DNA from: Gordonia bronchialis DSM 43247
Lineage (GTDB): Bacteria; Actinomycetota; Actinomycetes; Mycobacteriales; Mycobacteriaceae
Length of the DNA: 64,000 nucleotides
Direction of reading: 5' to 3'
Assembly: GCF_000024785.1 (NCBI RefSeq)
Contig: NC_013441.1
Coordinates: 4,216,001 to 4,280,000 of the forward strand
Shown here piece by piece: positions 35,281-45,483 of the stretch. Under the pieces are notes generated by a model. That model did no database searches. It was given only the letters and a program-made list of their open reading frames with translations, and was not told the DNA's origin. Position 1 is the first letter of the stretch; each line of letters opens with the position of its first letter. The position numbers were made by a program, and so were the translations under genes.

Positions 35281-36417
35281 ATGGATTTCACTCTCCCCGA
35301 AACCGCCTCCGACGTCCGGGGTCTCGCCCGCGACATCGCCACCAAGATCAGCACCGACGACCGCATCGCCGAACTCGAACACAACGATGCCCCGCTCGAC
35401 ACCGACCTGTGGCGTGAGCTCGGCGCCGCCGGTCTGCTGGGCCTGGAACTCTCGTCGGCTGTCGCCGGTGATTCCGGCGGTGATCTCACGGCCATCGAGA
35501 ACTGCGGCGTCGCCGAGGAACTCGGCCGGCACCTGGCGCGTGTCCCGTTCGGTCCGCACGCGCTGGCCGCGCTGCCGGTACTCGCCGAGCGCGGCAGAGA
35601 CGAACTGCGCGAGCGCCTCCTCGGCGCCGCGGCGGCCGGCACCATCGTGCTCACCGTTGCCTTCGAGGAGGATCTCGGCGCCGGTGCGACCGAGCCCGGT
35701 GCGACGCTGAGCGCCGACGACGTCCCCGTTCTGCGCGGCGCAAAGGTCAACGTGCCCTATGGAATTGCCGCCGACGTGTTCCTCGTCAACGCGACCGGAC
35801 CGTCCGGCACCGTGGCGGTCGCGGTCTTCGCCGACGACCCGGGTGTCCGCGTCACCCCGACCACCTCCACCGGGCTGGTGCCCACCGCCGAGGTCGACTT
35901 CACCGATGTCCCTGTGAGCGCCGATCGGATCTTGAGTGGCGGCGCGGACACGGTGGCTGACATCTCCGACCGGCTCACCCTCGCGGTGTGCGCCGAACAG
36001 TCCGGAATCGTCTCCCGCGCACTAGAACTCACTGCCGAGTACGCGCGGGAACGCGAACAGTTCGGCCGGGCCATCGGCTCGTTCCAGGCGGTCGCCCAGC
36101 GCCTCGCCGACGGGTACATCGATGCACAGGCACTGTCGCTGACCACCACGCAGGCGGCCTGGCTGCTGGCCAACGCCGGCGCGGACACCGCCGATTCCGA
36201 GCTGCACACCGCCATCGCCACGGCCAAGTTCTGGGCGGCCGAGGCCGGACATCGTGTCGCCCACACCACGGTTCACGTGCATGGTGGCGTCGGGCTGGAC
36301 ACCAGCCATCCGGTCCACCGGTACTTCCTGCGCGCCAAGCAGAACGAGTTCACCGCGGGCAATGTGCCGGCGACCCTACGGACCATCGGGGCGGCGCTGG
36401 CCGCGACGCCCGCCTGA
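35281..36417 (+). CDS. chsE5: Acyl-CoA dehydrogenase ChsE5 (FadE27)
   Basis: The 378-residue partner subunit of ChsE4. The acyl-CoA dehydrogenase fold is clear (AREREQFGRAIGSFQAVAQRLAD; HVHGGVGLDTSHPVHRYFLRAK), but the sequence is more diverged than ChsE4, as expected for the beta subunit of the heterotetramer. ATG 35281 is the start; an upstream frame is a shadow of chsE4. Three bases separate it from fadD17. Homologue of Rv3505. Confidence 0.92.
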   Translation: MDFTLPETASDVRGLARDIATKISTDDRIAELEHNDAPLDTDLWRELGAAGLLGLELSSAVAGDSGGDLTAIENCGVAEELGRHLARVPFGPHALAALPVLAERGRDELRERLLGAAAAGTIVLTVAFEEDLGAGATEPGATLSADDVPVLRGAKVNVPYGIAADVFLVNATGPSGTVAVAVFADDPGVRVTPTTSTGLVPTAEVDFTDVPVSADRILSGGADTVADISDRLTLAVCAEQSGIVSRALELTAEYAREREQFGRAIGSFQAVAQRLADGYIDAQALSLTTTQAAWLLANAGADTADSELHTAIATAKFWAAEAGHRVAHTTVHVHGGVGLDTSHPVHRYFLRAKQNEFTAGNVPATLRTIGAALAATPA

Positions 36418-36420
36418 ACG

Positions 36421-37992
36421 TTGACGACTCCTGAGGTGCGCGGAGCGTCGGCGACCAGCCAACCCCCGTCCCGGCCTCCCCATCCGGAAACCCTTGCCGC
36501 TCTGCTGCTCTCACTGCGGTCCGTTGCTGATCGCGGTGTCCACCACGGTGAGCGGCGCCTCTCCTGGCGCGACCATCTGGCAGCGTCGACCACGCGGGGC
36601 ACCGCGCTGCGCAGCCTGCTCGACGACGATCGCCCGCCGCACGTCGGTGTGCTGATGGAGAACACACTCGAATTCAGCGTGCTGCTGGGCTCGGCCGCTC
36701 TCGGCGCATTCGTCATGGTCGGACTCAACACGACGCGACGCGGGGAGGCGCAGGCCGCCGATATCGCGCGCGCCGACTGTCAGGTGGTGCTCACCCACTC
36801 CGCCACCAGGCATCTGCTCGACGACGTGCCGCTGCCCGGGGTCCGCGTCGTCGACGCCGACACACAGGAGTGGGCCGATCTGATCGACACGGCGCCCGAG
36901 GCGTTCATCGACCCCGGTGACGTCTCGCCCGACGACCTGATGATGCTGATCTTCACCTCCGGCACCACCGGTGATCCCAAAGCGGTCCGTTGCACGCAGC
37001 GCACCTTCGCGACGAGTGGCGCGATGCTCGCCGAGCGGTTCGAGATCTGCGCCGATGACGTCGTCTACCTCTCGATGCCGATGTTCCATTCCAACGCGGT
37101 GATCGCCGGGTGGTCGGTTGCGGTAGCCGGCGGCGCGTCCATCGCTCTGCGCCAGCGGTTCTCGGCGTCACGGTTCCTCCCTGACGTCCGCCGGTTCGGG
37201 GTGACGTTTGCCAATTACGTCGGCAAACCACTGCACTACATCCTCGCCACCGAGGAGGCGCCGGACGACGCCGACAACACCTTGCGGATCATGTACGGCA
37301 ACGAGGCCACCGCGCGCGATCGCGAACGGTTCGCCGCCCGATTCGGTTGCCGGGTGGTCGACGGTTTCGGGTCCACCGAAGGCGGCGTGGCCATCACCCG
37401 CACCCCCGATACCCCGCCGGACGCGCTCGGTCCACTACGGGCACCGACGGCCGTCGTCAACCCAGACACCGGCACACCCGTCGGCGTCGGGGAGATCGGC
37501 GAGATCGTGAATTCGTCTGGTCCCGGCCTGTTCTCGGGCTACTACGGTGACGAGGACGCGACCGCGGACCGGCTACGCGGTGGCGTCTACCACACCGGCG
37601 ACCTCGCCTGGGTCGACGACGCCGGTTACCTCCACTTCGCCGGCCGGCTCGGCGACTGGATGCGCGTCGACGGCGAGAACCTCGGGACCGGGCCCATCGA
37701 ACGGATCCTGCTGCGCCATCCACGGATTCACCAGGTGGCAGTCTTCGGCAGACCAGTCGAGATCGGCGACGAGGTGGAGGCGGTGCTGGTGGCCGACGAT
37801 CTCGACGCCACCGCCTTCGGCGAGTTCCTCAGCGCACAAACCGATCTCGGACCCAAGCAGTGGCCCGCCCGGGTGCGCCTGGTGTCCGAGCTCCCGACTA
37901 CGGCCACCTTCAAGACCGTCAAACGTCACCTTCGCGACACGGACGCCCCACCCACCTGGGTGCGTGACGGCCAGATTTATCGCCACGCCTGA
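36421..37992 (+). CDS. fadD17: Steroid acyl-CoA synthetase FadD17
   Basis: A 523-residue ANL ligase closely matching mycobacterial FadD17 (Rv3506), including SGTTGDPKAV, SMPMFHSNAVIAGW, YVGKPLHYIL, GFGSTEGGVAITRT and GRLGDWMRVDGENLG. It activates steroid side-chain carboxylates as CoA thioesters. The start is uncertain: TTG 36421 follows the chsE5 stop by three bases, and GTG 36436 is the alternative; neither has a clear ribosome-binding site, so coupling to chsE5 is likely. The C-terminal catalytic lysine falls in TFKTVKRHL. Confidence 0.9.
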   Translation: MTTPEVRGASATSQPPSRPPHPETLAALLLSLRSVADRGVHHGERRLSWRDHLAASTTRGTALRSLLDDDRPPHVGVLMENTLEFSVLLGSAALGAFVMVGLNTTRRGEAQAADIARADCQVVLTHSATRHLLDDVPLPGVRVVDADTQEWADLIDTAPEAFIDPGDVSPDDLMMLIFTSGTTGDPKAVRCTQRTFATSGAMLAERFEICADDVVYLSMPMFHSNAVIAGWSVAVAGGASIALRQRFSASRFLPDVRRFGVTFANYVGKPLHYILATEEAPDDADNTLRIMYGNEATARDRERFAARFGCRVVDGFGSTEGGVAITRTPDTPPDALGPLRAPTAVVNPDTGTPVGVGEIGEIVNSSGPGLFSGYYGDEDATADRLRGGVYHTGDLAWVDDAGYLHFAGRLGDWMRVDGENLGTGPIERILLRHPRIHQVAVFGRPVEIGDEVEAVLVADDLDATAFGEFLSAQTDLGPKQWPARVRLVSELPTTATFKTVKRHLRDTDAPPTWVRDGQIYRHA

Positions 37993-38005
37993 TTGCAGGC
38001 GTACC

Positions 38006-38071
38006 GAAAGTACACCGCTGAGCTCCTCGACCTGCACCGGCACATGTCGGCACGTTCAGGGGTGTACTTTC
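38006..38071. terminator. Bidirectional terminator between fadD17 and the flavin oxidoreductase
   Basis: GAAAGTACACC (38006-38016) pairs perfectly with GGTGTACTTTC (38061-38071); the interior adds further pairs. It separates two convergent genes. Confidence 0.7.
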
Positions 38072-38086
38072 TGGATAGATATCCGC

Positions 38087-39223
38087 TCAATCCAGCGTCG
38101 ACCCCAGCCGCTTGACCGCTTCCTCGTATTCGGCGACCATACCGGCGATCATGTCGGCCACCGGGACGATCTCGTTGCAGCGCCCGACGATCTGGCCGGC
38201 GGGCATGGCGACCACGTCAGGGTTGTCCGCCTGGGAGATCCGCGCGTGTGCCTGTGCGACAAGAAGATTCTGCAGCGGCATCGGCAATGGTTCGGGCGCG
38301 CTCTCGGCGTCCCAGGCGTCGGTCCAGCGGGTCTTGAGCAGTCGCGCGGGTTTGCCCGAGTAGATGCGGCGACGCACCGTGTCGCGCGATGTCGCCTTCA
38401 GTAGCGCCTGTTGGACGGTCGAGGGCCCCTGCACGCCCTCCGCCTTGCCGAGCTGATATTCGGCAGCGGTCAACCAGTAGGTACCCATCCACACGCCCTG
38501 CGCACCGAGAGCGATGGCTGCCGCAATCTGCCGACCACTGCCGACGCCACCGGCGGCCAGCACGGGCGCGGAATCGCCGACGGCGTCGACGAGTTCGGGC
38601 CACAGGATCATGGAGGTGACCTCGCCGGTGTGGCCGCCGCCCTCGTAGCCCTGCGCGATGACGATGTCCACGCCGGCCTGCACATGGTGCAGCGCATGTT
38701 CTTTCGCCCCGGCCAACGCCGCGACCAACACACCGTTGTCGTGCGCGGTGGCGATCACATCGTCGGGCGGTGATCCCAGGGCATTCGCGATCAGCTTGAT
38801 CTGACCGTACTCTCGGGTGTGCTCCATCGCGACGTCGACGTGCGAGCGCGCGACGGAATGCAGCCAGCCGAGCACGCCCGCGTCGACGCGATCGCCGTCC
38901 GGCAACGGTGGCACACCGAGGTCGTCGAGCGTCCGCTCCACAAAGGCCCGGTGCTCGGGCGGGATCATCGAGTCGAGATCCACCTTGCTTCCCTCGGTGG
39001 GGATCTTGGCAGGCATCACGACGTCGACGCCGAAGGGCTTGCCGTCGGTGTTCTCGTGCATCCATTCCAGGACCGCGTCGAGTTCTTCGGTCTCGTTGAA
39101 CCGCACACACCCGAGGACCCCGAGCCCACCGGCCCGGCTGATGGCCGCAGCCACATGCTGGCTCGGTGTGAACCCGAAGATGGGGTAGTCGATGCCGAAA
39201 CGGTCGGCCAGTTCGGTACGCAT
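38087..39223 (-). CDS. NPD-type flavin oxidoreductase (nitronate monooxygenase family)
   Basis: A 378-residue FMN TIM-barrel protein of the 2-nitropropane dioxygenase family: [13 protein letters not shown] near the N-terminus, [13 protein letters not shown] and the phosphate-binding [27 protein letters not shown]. It is one base after fadD19 and probably co-transcribed under KstR. It resembles Rv1533-type members more than IpdC, the NPD-family ring-degradation enzyme, so I do not call it ipdC. Its substrate may be an enoyl or nitronate-like intermediate; unknown. Confidence 0.8.
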   Translation of the reverse strand: MRTELADRFGIDYPIFGFTPSQHVAAAISRAGGLGVLGCVRFNETEELDAVLEWMHENTDGKPFGVDVVMPAKIPTEGSKVDLDSMIPPEHRAFVERTLDDLGVPPLPDGDRVDAGVLGWLHSVARSHVDVAMEHTREYGQIKLIANALGSPPDDVIATAHDNGVLVAALAGAKEHALHHVQAGVDIVIAQGYEGGGHTGEVTSMILWPELVDAVGDSAPVLAAGGVGSGRQIAAAIALGAQGVWMGTYWLTAAEYQLGKAEGVQGPSTVQQALLKATSRDTVRRRIYSGKPARLLKTRWTDAWDAESAPEPLPMPLQNLLVAQAHARISQADNPDVVAMPAGQIVGRCNEIVPVADMIAGMVAEYEEAVKRLGSTLD

Positions 39224-39224
39224 G

Positions 39225-40868
39225 TCAGCTCTTTCCCGGCGCGGGCTGCGCCTCGTCGGCGGGACGTTCCTGGGTCACCGTGACACCCCAGCGGTAATCG
39301 GGTTTGCCCGCCGGGGACCGTTTGATCTCGTCGACGAACCACACACTGCGCGGACACTTGTAGCCGGCAAGTTCCTTGCGGACGACGTCACCGAGATCCG
39401 TCAACGACGGTCGTGCGCCGTCACGCGTCGCGATGACCGCCGCGACCCGCTGACCCCAGCGCTCGTCGGGTACCCCGACGACCACGGTGTCGAAGACGTC
39501 AGGATGCGCCTTGAGTGCGCCCTCCACCTCTTCCGGGAACACCTTCTCCCCACCGGTGTTGATCGACACCGATCCTCGCCCGAGCATCGTGATCGTGCCG
39601 TCGGCCTCGATCTGCGCGAAATCGCCTGGCAGGGAATAACGCACGCCGCCGAACTCGCGGAACGTCTTGGCCGACTTCTCCGGATCGTTGTGGTAGCGCA
39701 GCGGGATGTGCCCGGTACGCGCCAACATCCCGATCTCGCCACTGCCCGGCTCGATGCGGGTGCCGTCCGCACGCAGGACGTGGGTTTCGCTGTCCGCCTT
39801 GACCCGTGGGCCGCCGGTATGAGGTGCCCCCTTGGCCACCACACCCAGTCCCCCGAAGCCGGTTTCCGACGATCCGATGGCGTCGATGACGATGGCGTTC
39901 GGGAACCGGTCCAGGAATTGCTCTTTCACGCTCGGCGAGAACAGTGCGGCCGACGACGCGACCGTCACCACGCTGCTCAGATCCAGCTCGCCGGCGTCGG
40001 CGAGGGCCTCGATCATGGGGCGTCCCATCGCATCTCCGGTGATGAAGATGACGTTGACACCGTGCCGCGCGACCGCCTCCCACGCGGCGCGTCCGCTGAA
40101 TTCGGGGTATACCACGGCTTTGCCGCCGGCGAACAGCGACTGGAAGATCGCCCACTGCGAGCCGCCGTGGATGAACGGCGGAATCGGGAAACGCACCAAC
40201 TGGCCGCCGGCGGCGCCATCGCGGGCGAGCTTCCACTCGTCGGTGACGGGTTCGCTGTTGAACCAGTCGATTCCGCCACCGAGCACCCGCCAGATGTCCT
40301 CCTGCCGCCACACCACGCCCTTGGGTTTACCCGTGGTTCCGCCGGTGTAGAGCATGTAGAGATCGTCCGAGGACCGCGCCTCGAAGTCGCGTTCGGCGGG
40401 TGCTCCGGCAATCGCGTCCTCGAAGCCGATCGCATCGGAGTGGCCCGCACATCGCAGGTCGGCGTCGGAGTCGTCGTCGATCACGATCCTGGCGCGCAGG
40501 TCGGGTGCATTCGGCAACGTGTTACACACTCGCTCGCAGTACTGCCGCTCGTGGATGAGCACCGACATCCCCGAGTCGGTCAAGATGTGCTCCAGCTCGG
40601 ATTCCACGTAGCGGTAGTTGACGTTCACCATGACCGCGCGGGCCTTGAAGATGGCGACCATCGCCTCGACCGCTTCGATGGTGTTCCGGCTGTACAGGCC
40701 CACCCTGTCGCCGGGTTGCACACCGAGGCCGCGCAGCGTGTGGGCGAGCGCGTTGGACCTCGCCTCGAGGTCGGCGTAGGTGCGCGTCGTCGCGCCGGAC
40801 TCCAGTGCCACGCGTTCGGGCATCAAGTCGACCGCATGCTCGATGAGGTCGGCAATCGTGTAGGCCAT
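39225..40868 (-). CDS. fadD19: Steroid-CoA ligase FadD19
   Basis: A 547-residue ANL ligase, same length as FadD19 of M. tuberculosis (Rv3515c). Motifs: [51 protein letters not shown], with the catalytic lysine in [10 protein letters not shown]. FadD19 activates C26/C24 steroid carboxylates and is essential for C24-branched sterol side chains. It is divergent from echA19 with a KstR box between. An apparent 910-codon frame upstream is an echA19 shadow; ATG 40868 is the start. Confidence 0.93.
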   Translation of the reverse strand: MAYTIADLIEHAVDLMPERVALESGATTRTYADLEARSNALAHTLRGLGVQPGDRVGLYSRNTIEAVEAMVAIFKARAVMVNVNYRYVESELEHILTDSGMSVLIHERQYCERVCNTLPNAPDLRARIVIDDDSDADLRCAGHSDAIGFEDAIAGAPAERDFEARSSDDLYMLYTGGTTGKPKGVVWRQEDIWRVLGGGIDWFNSEPVTDEWKLARDGAAGGQLVRFPIPPFIHGGSQWAIFQSLFAGGKAVVYPEFSGRAAWEAVARHGVNVIFITGDAMGRPMIEALADAGELDLSSVVTVASSAALFSPSVKEQFLDRFPNAIVIDAIGSSETGFGGLGVVAKGAPHTGGPRVKADSETHVLRADGTRIEPGSGEIGMLARTGHIPLRYHNDPEKSAKTFREFGGVRYSLPGDFAQIEADGTITMLGRGSVSINTGGEKVFPEEVEGALKAHPDVFDTVVVGVPDERWGQRVAAVIATRDGARPSLTDLGDVVRKELAGYKCPRSVWFVDEIKRSPAGKPDYRWGVTVTQERPADEAQPAPGKS

Positions 40869-40879
40869 GGCATCAAAAT

Positions 40880-40893
40880 TAGAACGTGTTATC
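40880..40893. promoter_or_regulatory. KstR operator between fadD19 and echA19
   Basis: TAGAACGTGTTATC matches seven of eight fixed positions of TNNAACNNGTTNNA, 12 bp before fadD19 and 45 bp before echA19. Confidence 0.8.
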
Positions 40894-40937
40894 GTTTTGG
40901 GCAAGCAGCAATCACCACGGATTCCCAGGGGACGACG

Positions 40938-41759
40938 ATGACCACTCTCACCGACTCCGCGAGCGCCACCGAGAAGGCACCCGAATGCCTCGTGGAGAAG
41001 CGCGGACACATCCTGATCGTCACGATGAACCGGCCCGAGGCACGCAATGCGCTCTCCGCCGAGATGATGCGGATCATGGTCGAGGCGTGGGATCAGGTGG
41101 ACTCCGACCCCGACATCCGCGTCGCCATCCTCACCGGCGCGGGTGGCGCGTTCTGCGCCGGCATGGATCTCAAGTCGATGGCCAAGAACTCCCCCGGCGA
41201 CACCGTCGATGCCGGCACGTGGAATCCCGCGTCGCTGCCGGCCCTGCTCAAGGGCCGTCGGCTCACCAAACCGCTGATCGCCGCGGTCGAGGGTCCGGCC
41301 ATCGCCGGCGGCACCGAGATCCTGCAGGGCACCGACATTCGGGTGGCCGGCGAGAGCGCCAAATTCGGTGTCGCCGAGGCCCGTTGGGGCCTGTTCCCGC
41401 TCGGTGGCAGCGCCGTCCGGCTCCCCCGGCAGATCCCGTACACCATCGCTGCCGACCTGTTGCTCACCGGACGCCACATCACCGCGGCCGAAGCGAAGGA
41501 GTACGGCCTCATCGGATACGTCGTCCCCGACGGCACCGCACTCGACAAGGCGATCACCATCGCCGAGTCCATAGCCGCCAACGGTCCGCTTGCCGTGCAG
41601 GCCATCCTGAAGACCATGCGCGACACCGAGGGCCTGCACGAACTCGACGCCTTCGAGATCGAGTCGAAGCTCGGCATCGCCGTGTTCAAGAGCGAGGACG
41701 CCAAGGTCGGTCCAAAGGCGTTCGCCAACAAGGAAAAGCCCGTCTTCACCGGCGAATAG
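40938..41759 (+). CDS. echA19: Steroid enoyl-CoA hydratase EchA19
   Basis: A 273-residue crotonase-fold hydratase: [13 protein letters not shown], the oxyanion-hole [13 protein letters not shown] and [11 protein letters not shown]. EchA19 (Rv3516) hydrates the side-chain enoyl-CoA of cholesterol metabolites. The start is ATG 40938 with GGGGACGA upstream; a long upstream frame is a fadD19 shadow. It is followed after 10 bp by a luciferase-like gene, so the two may share a transcript. Confidence 0.93.
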   Translation: MTTLTDSASATEKAPECLVEKRGHILIVTMNRPEARNALSAEMMRIMVEAWDQVDSDPDIRVAILTGAGGAFCAGMDLKSMAKNSPGDTVDAGTWNPASLPALLKGRRLTKPLIAAVEGPAIAGGTEILQGTDIRVAGESAKFGVAEARWGLFPLGGSAVRLPRQIPYTIAADLLLTGRHITAAEAKEYGLIGYVVPDGTALDKAITIAESIAANGPLAVQAILKTMRDTEGLHELDAFEIESKLGIAVFKSEDAKVGPKAFANKEKPVFTGE

Positions 41760-41769
41760 TCGTCTCATC

Positions 41770-42771
41770 ATGGAGATCTGGACCGCGTTGTTCGGTCCTC
41801 TCGACGCACCCGCCCGCACCGTGGCCCTGCACGAGGCCGGAGTCAACGGCGTCTTCACCTTCGAAGGTCCGCACGACGTCTTCACCCCCCTCGTACTGGC
41901 GGCCGGCTCCGCACCGGTCCGGCTGCTCACGAATGTGGCGATCGCGTTCCCGCGCAACCCGATCCACGTCGCACATCAGGCCAACGATCTCGCGCTGATC
42001 TCCGGCGGCCGGTTCACCCTCGGCCTCGGCACCCAGATCCGGCCGCAGATCGAGAAACGATTCGGCGCGCAGTTCGATCACCCGGTGGATCGGATGATCG
42101 AGTTCGTGGGAGCTCTGCGGGCCATCTTCGACTGCTGGCAGAACGGCACCCGGCTCGACGTCGACGGCCGCTTCTACCGGCACCGGCTCATGACCCCCGC
42201 TTTCAACCCGGGCCCCGATCCGTATGGGCCGCCGCCCATCCACGTCGGCGCATTGGGTCCGCGACTGACCCGGGCGGTGGCCACCCACTGCGACGGATTG
42301 CTGGTCATGCCGTTCACCACCGACCGTTTCGTGCGGGAGTCGGTGCTACCCCTCGTCGACGCCGGACTCGCCGCCGCACACCGCACCCGGGCCGAGTTCA
42401 CCATCACCCCGGAGATCATCGTGGCCACCGGCCGCGACGAGGCCGAGTACACCGCCGGACTCGATGCCGCCCGGCGGCTGCTGTCCTTCTATGGCTCCAC
42501 CCCTGCCTACCGGCCGGTCCTGGATCTGCACGGTTACGGCGAGCTGCAGCCCGAACTCAACGGCCTGTCCAAACAGGGACGCTGGCAGGATATGGCGGGC
42601 CTCATCGACGACGCGCCCCTGGACCTCATCGTCGCGCACGGCACCCCGCAACGGGTGGCCGCGACCATCACCGCCCGCACCGCAGGGATCTCCGACCGCG
42701 TGGCGCTCTATCAACCGTTCCCGATGGCCGATGCAAGCCTTGCCGAGGTCTGCGCGTCGCTGAACCCCTGA
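41770..42771 (+). CDS. LLM-class F420-dependent oxidoreductase
   Basis: A 333-residue luciferase-like TIM barrel of the F420-dependent type, with the family's GGRFTLGLGTQIRPQIEKRFG segment and an N-terminal strand MEIWTALFGPLDAP. These enzymes use the deazaflavin F420 for hydride transfer. Located 10 bp after echA19, so probably part of the KstR regulon. A second LLM protein and a Ddn-like protein nearby make F420 chemistry a theme in this cluster; no substrate can be named. Confidence 0.82.
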   Translation: MEIWTALFGPLDAPARTVALHEAGVNGVFTFEGPHDVFTPLVLAAGSAPVRLLTNVAIAFPRNPIHVAHQANDLALISGGRFTLGLGTQIRPQIEKRFGAQFDHPVDRMIEFVGALRAIFDCWQNGTRLDVDGRFYRHRLMTPAFNPGPDPYGPPPIHVGALGPRLTRAVATHCDGLLVMPFTTDRFVRESVLPLVDAGLAAAHRTRAEFTITPEIIVATGRDEAEYTAGLDAARRLLSFYGSTPAYRPVLDLHGYGELQPELNGLSKQGRWQDMAGLIDDAPLDLIVAHGTPQRVAATITARTAGISDRVALYQPFPMADASLAEVCASLNP

Positions 42772-42823
42772 TCGCCCGCGCGGCGTCGCACGCCTATCAC
42801 CCGCCGGGCGGGTGTCCGATTCT

Positions 42824-42838
42824 GTACCCAGGGGGTAC
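42824..42838. promoter_or_regulatory. Palindrome GTACCC-AGG-GGGTAC upstream of the P450 gene
   Basis: A 15-bp sequence with perfect 6-bp arms, about 90 bp upstream of the P450 start. Its TACCC/GGGTA arms resemble CsoR/RcnR-family operators, but no such regulator is in the window. A CATAAT -10-like hexamer lies at 42858-42863. Confidence 0.4.
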
Positions 42839-42927
42839 GACTTGGGCAAACGTCCGGCATAATGGTTGCCGGTCTCGGCTCGGCGCGAGGCTGCGAGACT
42901 CGGGGTGACGACGACGGGGGTCGACAA

Positions 42928-44403
42928 GTGGTTCGCAAGTCGATGCCGACCCTCCGCGCTCGTTGGATCCGCAACAGCTGGTCCGGGCATCAATTCCCGC
43001 ATCCCGGTAAGCGCAGACCGTTCATCGGCGACCTCGGCGTCTCCGACCCGCGCAACCCGATTCTGAGCGTGCTCGCACTGGGTACCCAATTTGGCGGCAT
43101 CTACGAGCTGAAGGTCTTCCGACAGAAGTTCGTCTTCGTGGCATCGGCGGAACTGACCGCCGAACTCTGCGACGAGACCCGCTTCTGCAAAACCCTGCCG
43201 CCGGCCATCGCGGCACTACGCGACTACGGCGGCGACGGTCTGTTCACCGCGTACACCACCGAACCGAACTGGCAACTCGCCCACGATCTGCTCATGCCCG
43301 CGTTCACCAAACCCGCCATGCGCAGCTATCACCGCATCATGCTGGACACGGCTGCCGAACTATTCGCCTACTGGGACGCGATACCCGGCGGGCGGGTCGA
43401 TGTCACCCGCGACATGACCAAGCTGACCATGGAGACGCTGAGCCGGGCCGCGTTCAGCCGCGACTTCGGCTCGTTCACCACCCCGCGCCCGCACCCGTTC
43501 GTGCAGTCGATGATCACCGCCCTGCGGACCTCACGCCGCAAGGGCGCGTTACGGACCGCCCCCGGCGGCCGGCTCTACGGGCGCTACCTGGCACACCGCG
43601 CGGCGCCGGTGACCGATTACGCCTACGAGATGGTCGACGAGATGATCGCCGACCGGGTGGACGGTCCTCATCGCGACGACCTCCTCGGCATCATGCTCAA
43701 GGTGCGCCACCCGGAGACCGGTGAACGGCTCTCGCGTCTCAACATGCGCTATCAGATCCTCACCTTTCTGGTGGCCGGGCACGAAACCACTTCCGGCGCA
43801 CTGTCGTTTACGCTCTATTTCCTGTCGCAGAATCCCGAGTGCCTGCGACGGGCGCAGCGGGAGGCCGACGAGATCCTCGGCACCGATCCCGATGCCGAAC
43901 CGACCTTCGAGCAGGTGTCGAAATTCCGCTACATCCGTCGCTGCCTCGACGAGTCACTGCGCCTGTGGCCCACCGTGCCAGCCTTCTCCCGACGGCCCGT
44001 CGCCGACACCGTCCTGGCGGGCAAATACCCTATGCGCAGCCAGGATTGGGCGCTCATCATGCTCGGGCAGGTACACCGCGATCCGGCCGTATGGGAGAAC
44101 CCCGAGACCTTCGACCCGGATCGCTTTCTCCCCGAAGAGATCAGGAAGCGGCCCGCGCACAGCTACAAACCGTTCGGCACCGGGATGCGGGCCTGCATCG
44201 GACGGCAGTTCGCGCTGCACGAGTCGGTACTGGTGCTCGCGCGCCTCGTGCATCGCTACGACATCACCCCCGACGCCGACTACCGGCTCGACGTCACCGA
44301 GCGTCTCACCATGGCGCCCAAGAACTTTCACATCAATCTGACTCCCCGCCGGGCTACACCAGCGTCCCGAGCATGCGGATCTGCGCCGGGTCACGCGCGG
44401 TGA
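42928..44403 (+). CDS. Cytochrome P450, CYP102-like heme domain
   Basis: About 491 residues with full P450 landmarks: I-helix LVAGHETTSG, K-helix ESLR, FDPDRFLPEE and the heme-cysteine loop PFGTGMRACIGRQ. The heme loop and the about 470-residue core resemble the heme domain of fatty-acid-hydroxylating CYP102 enzymes, not the shorter steroid P450s CYP125/CYP142, and no reductase domain is attached. GTG 42928 has GGGGG seven bases upstream; ATG 42943 is the alternative. Its 3' end overlaps the convergent LLM gene by 50 bp. Confidence 0.85.
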   Translation: MVRKSMPTLRARWIRNSWSGHQFPHPGKRRPFIGDLGVSDPRNPILSVLALGTQFGGIYELKVFRQKFVFVASAELTAELCDETRFCKTLPPAIAALRDYGGDGLFTAYTTEPNWQLAHDLLMPAFTKPAMRSYHRIMLDTAAELFAYWDAIPGGRVDVTRDMTKLTMETLSRAAFSRDFGSFTTPRPHPFVQSMITALRTSRRKGALRTAPGGRLYGRYLAHRAAPVTDYAYEMVDEMIADRVDGPHRDDLLGIMLKVRHPETGERLSRLNMRYQILTFLVAGHETTSGALSFTLYFLSQNPECLRRAQREADEILGTDPDAEPTFEQVSKFRYIRRCLDESLRLWPTVPAFSRRPVADTVLAGKYPMRSQDWALIMLGQVHRDPAVWENPETFDPDRFLPEEIRKRPAHSYKPFGTGMRACIGRQFALHESVLVLARLVHRYDITPDADYRLDVTERLTMAPKNFHINLTPRRATPASRACGSAPGHAR

Positions 44404-45391
44404 CCATCAGCATGGTGACCCCGGCCGCCTCCCACTGCTTGATCTGCTGACGCACTTCGTCCTCGGTGCCGACGATCATCGTCTCGCGCACCATGTCGTC
44501 GGGCACCGCGGCCAGCGCCGCCTCCTTGTCGCCGGACATGTACTTGGCCACGACCTCGCCGACGACCTCGCCGTAGCCCATCCGGCGGTACAGCTCGGCG
44601 TGAAAGTTCTTCTCCTTGGCGCCCATTCCGCCGACATAGAGTGCCGTCGACGGCCGGTAGGCGTCGAGGACGGCGCCGACGTCGTCGGTGACGACCACCT
44701 GCGCCGTGGCGGCCACCTCGAAATCCGCACGGGTCCGTCGCGCCCCGGGACGCGCGAATCCCTCGTCGAGCCAGGCGTTGTACTGATCGGCCAGTCGCAG
44801 GCTGAAGAAGATCGCGAGCCAGCCGTCGGCGATCTCGGCGGTCTGCGCAACGTTTTTCGGTCCCTCCGCGCCGAGCCAGATCGGGACGTCGGAGCGCAGC
44901 GGATGGGTGATCGGCTTGAGCGCCTTGCCCAGTCCGGTCGCGCCCGGGCCGTCCGCAGGAAAGGGCAACGGGTAGTGCGGGCCGTCGTTGGTAACCCGAC
45001 TCTCGCGCGCCAGGACGTCGCGCACCACCTGCACGTACTCACGAGTGCGGGCCAGCGGCTTCCCGAAGGGCTGCCCGTACCAGCCCTCCACCACCTGCGG
45101 TCCGGAGACGCCGAGCCCGATGATGTGCCGGCCGCCGGAGAGATGGTCGAGGGTCAAGGCGGCCATCGCCAGTGACGTTGGTGGCCGCGCCGAGAGTTGG
45201 GCGACGGCCGTTCCGAGCCGCACCGACGACGTCGCCGCGCCCCACCAGGCGAGCGGGGTGTAGACATCTGATCCCCACGCCTCCGCGGTGAAGACGGCGT
45301 CGAAGCCGCTCTCCTCGGCAGCGGCGACGAGATCTGGCGCGTTGGCGATGGGTCCGGCACCCCAGTAGCCGAGTTGTAGTCCGAGCTTCAC
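44354..45391 (-). CDS. LLM-class F420-dependent oxidoreductase (Rv3520c-like)
   Basis: A 345-residue luciferase-like protein, same length and position as Rv3520c next to Rv3521 in M. tuberculosis. It has KLGLQLGYWGAGP, an N-terminal FDAVFTAEAWGSDVYTPLAW and the GGRHIIGLGVSGPQVVEGWYG segment. F420 is the expected cofactor. GTG 45391 has GGAGG upstream and is where the family similarity begins; the longer frame crosses into the KstR region. Divergent from the DUF35 gene with a perfect KstR box between. Confidence 0.85.
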   Translation of the reverse strand: MKLGLQLGYWGAGPIANAPDLVAAAEESGFDAVFTAEAWGSDVYTPLAWWGAATSSVRLGTAVAQLSARPPTSLAMAALTLDHLSGGRHIIGLGVSGPQVVEGWYGQPFGKPLARTREYVQVVRDVLARESRVTNDGPHYPLPFPADGPGATGLGKALKPITHPLRSDVPIWLGAEGPKNVAQTAEIADGWLAIFFSLRLADQYNAWLDEGFARPGARRTRADFEVAATAQVVVTDDVGAVLDAYRPSTALYVGGMGAKEKNFHAELYRRMGYGEVVGEVVAKYMSGDKEAALAAVPDDMVRETMIVGTEDEVRQQIKQWEAAGVTMLMVTARDPAQIRMLGTLV

Positions 45392-45460
45392 GATCCTCCA
45401 GAAGATCCTGCTCGCCGCACCCTGTCGGCGAGTCCGTGACGTGCATCTTGTGCCCAATTC

Positions 45461-45474
45461 TAGAACGTGTTCTA
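45461..45474. promoter_or_regulatory. KstR operator between the LLM gene and the DUF35-ltp4-ltp3 operon
   Basis: TAGAACGTGTTCTA matches all eight fixed KstR positions and is a near-perfect palindrome. It lies 9 bp before GTG 45484 of the DUF35 gene. Confidence 0.92.
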
Positions 45475-45483
45475 CTCGATGGT

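Noticed and set aside
38087..39223. ipdC, the NPD-family enzyme of ring degradation
   Set aside because: The N-terminal sequence fits Rv1533-type NPD proteins better, and the gene sits with fadD19, not with ipdA/ipdB.
39192..41957. Very long open frames on both strands across fadD19 and echA19
   Set aside because: These are high-GC shadow extensions; similarity starts exactly at ATG 40868 and ATG 40938 with a KstR box between.
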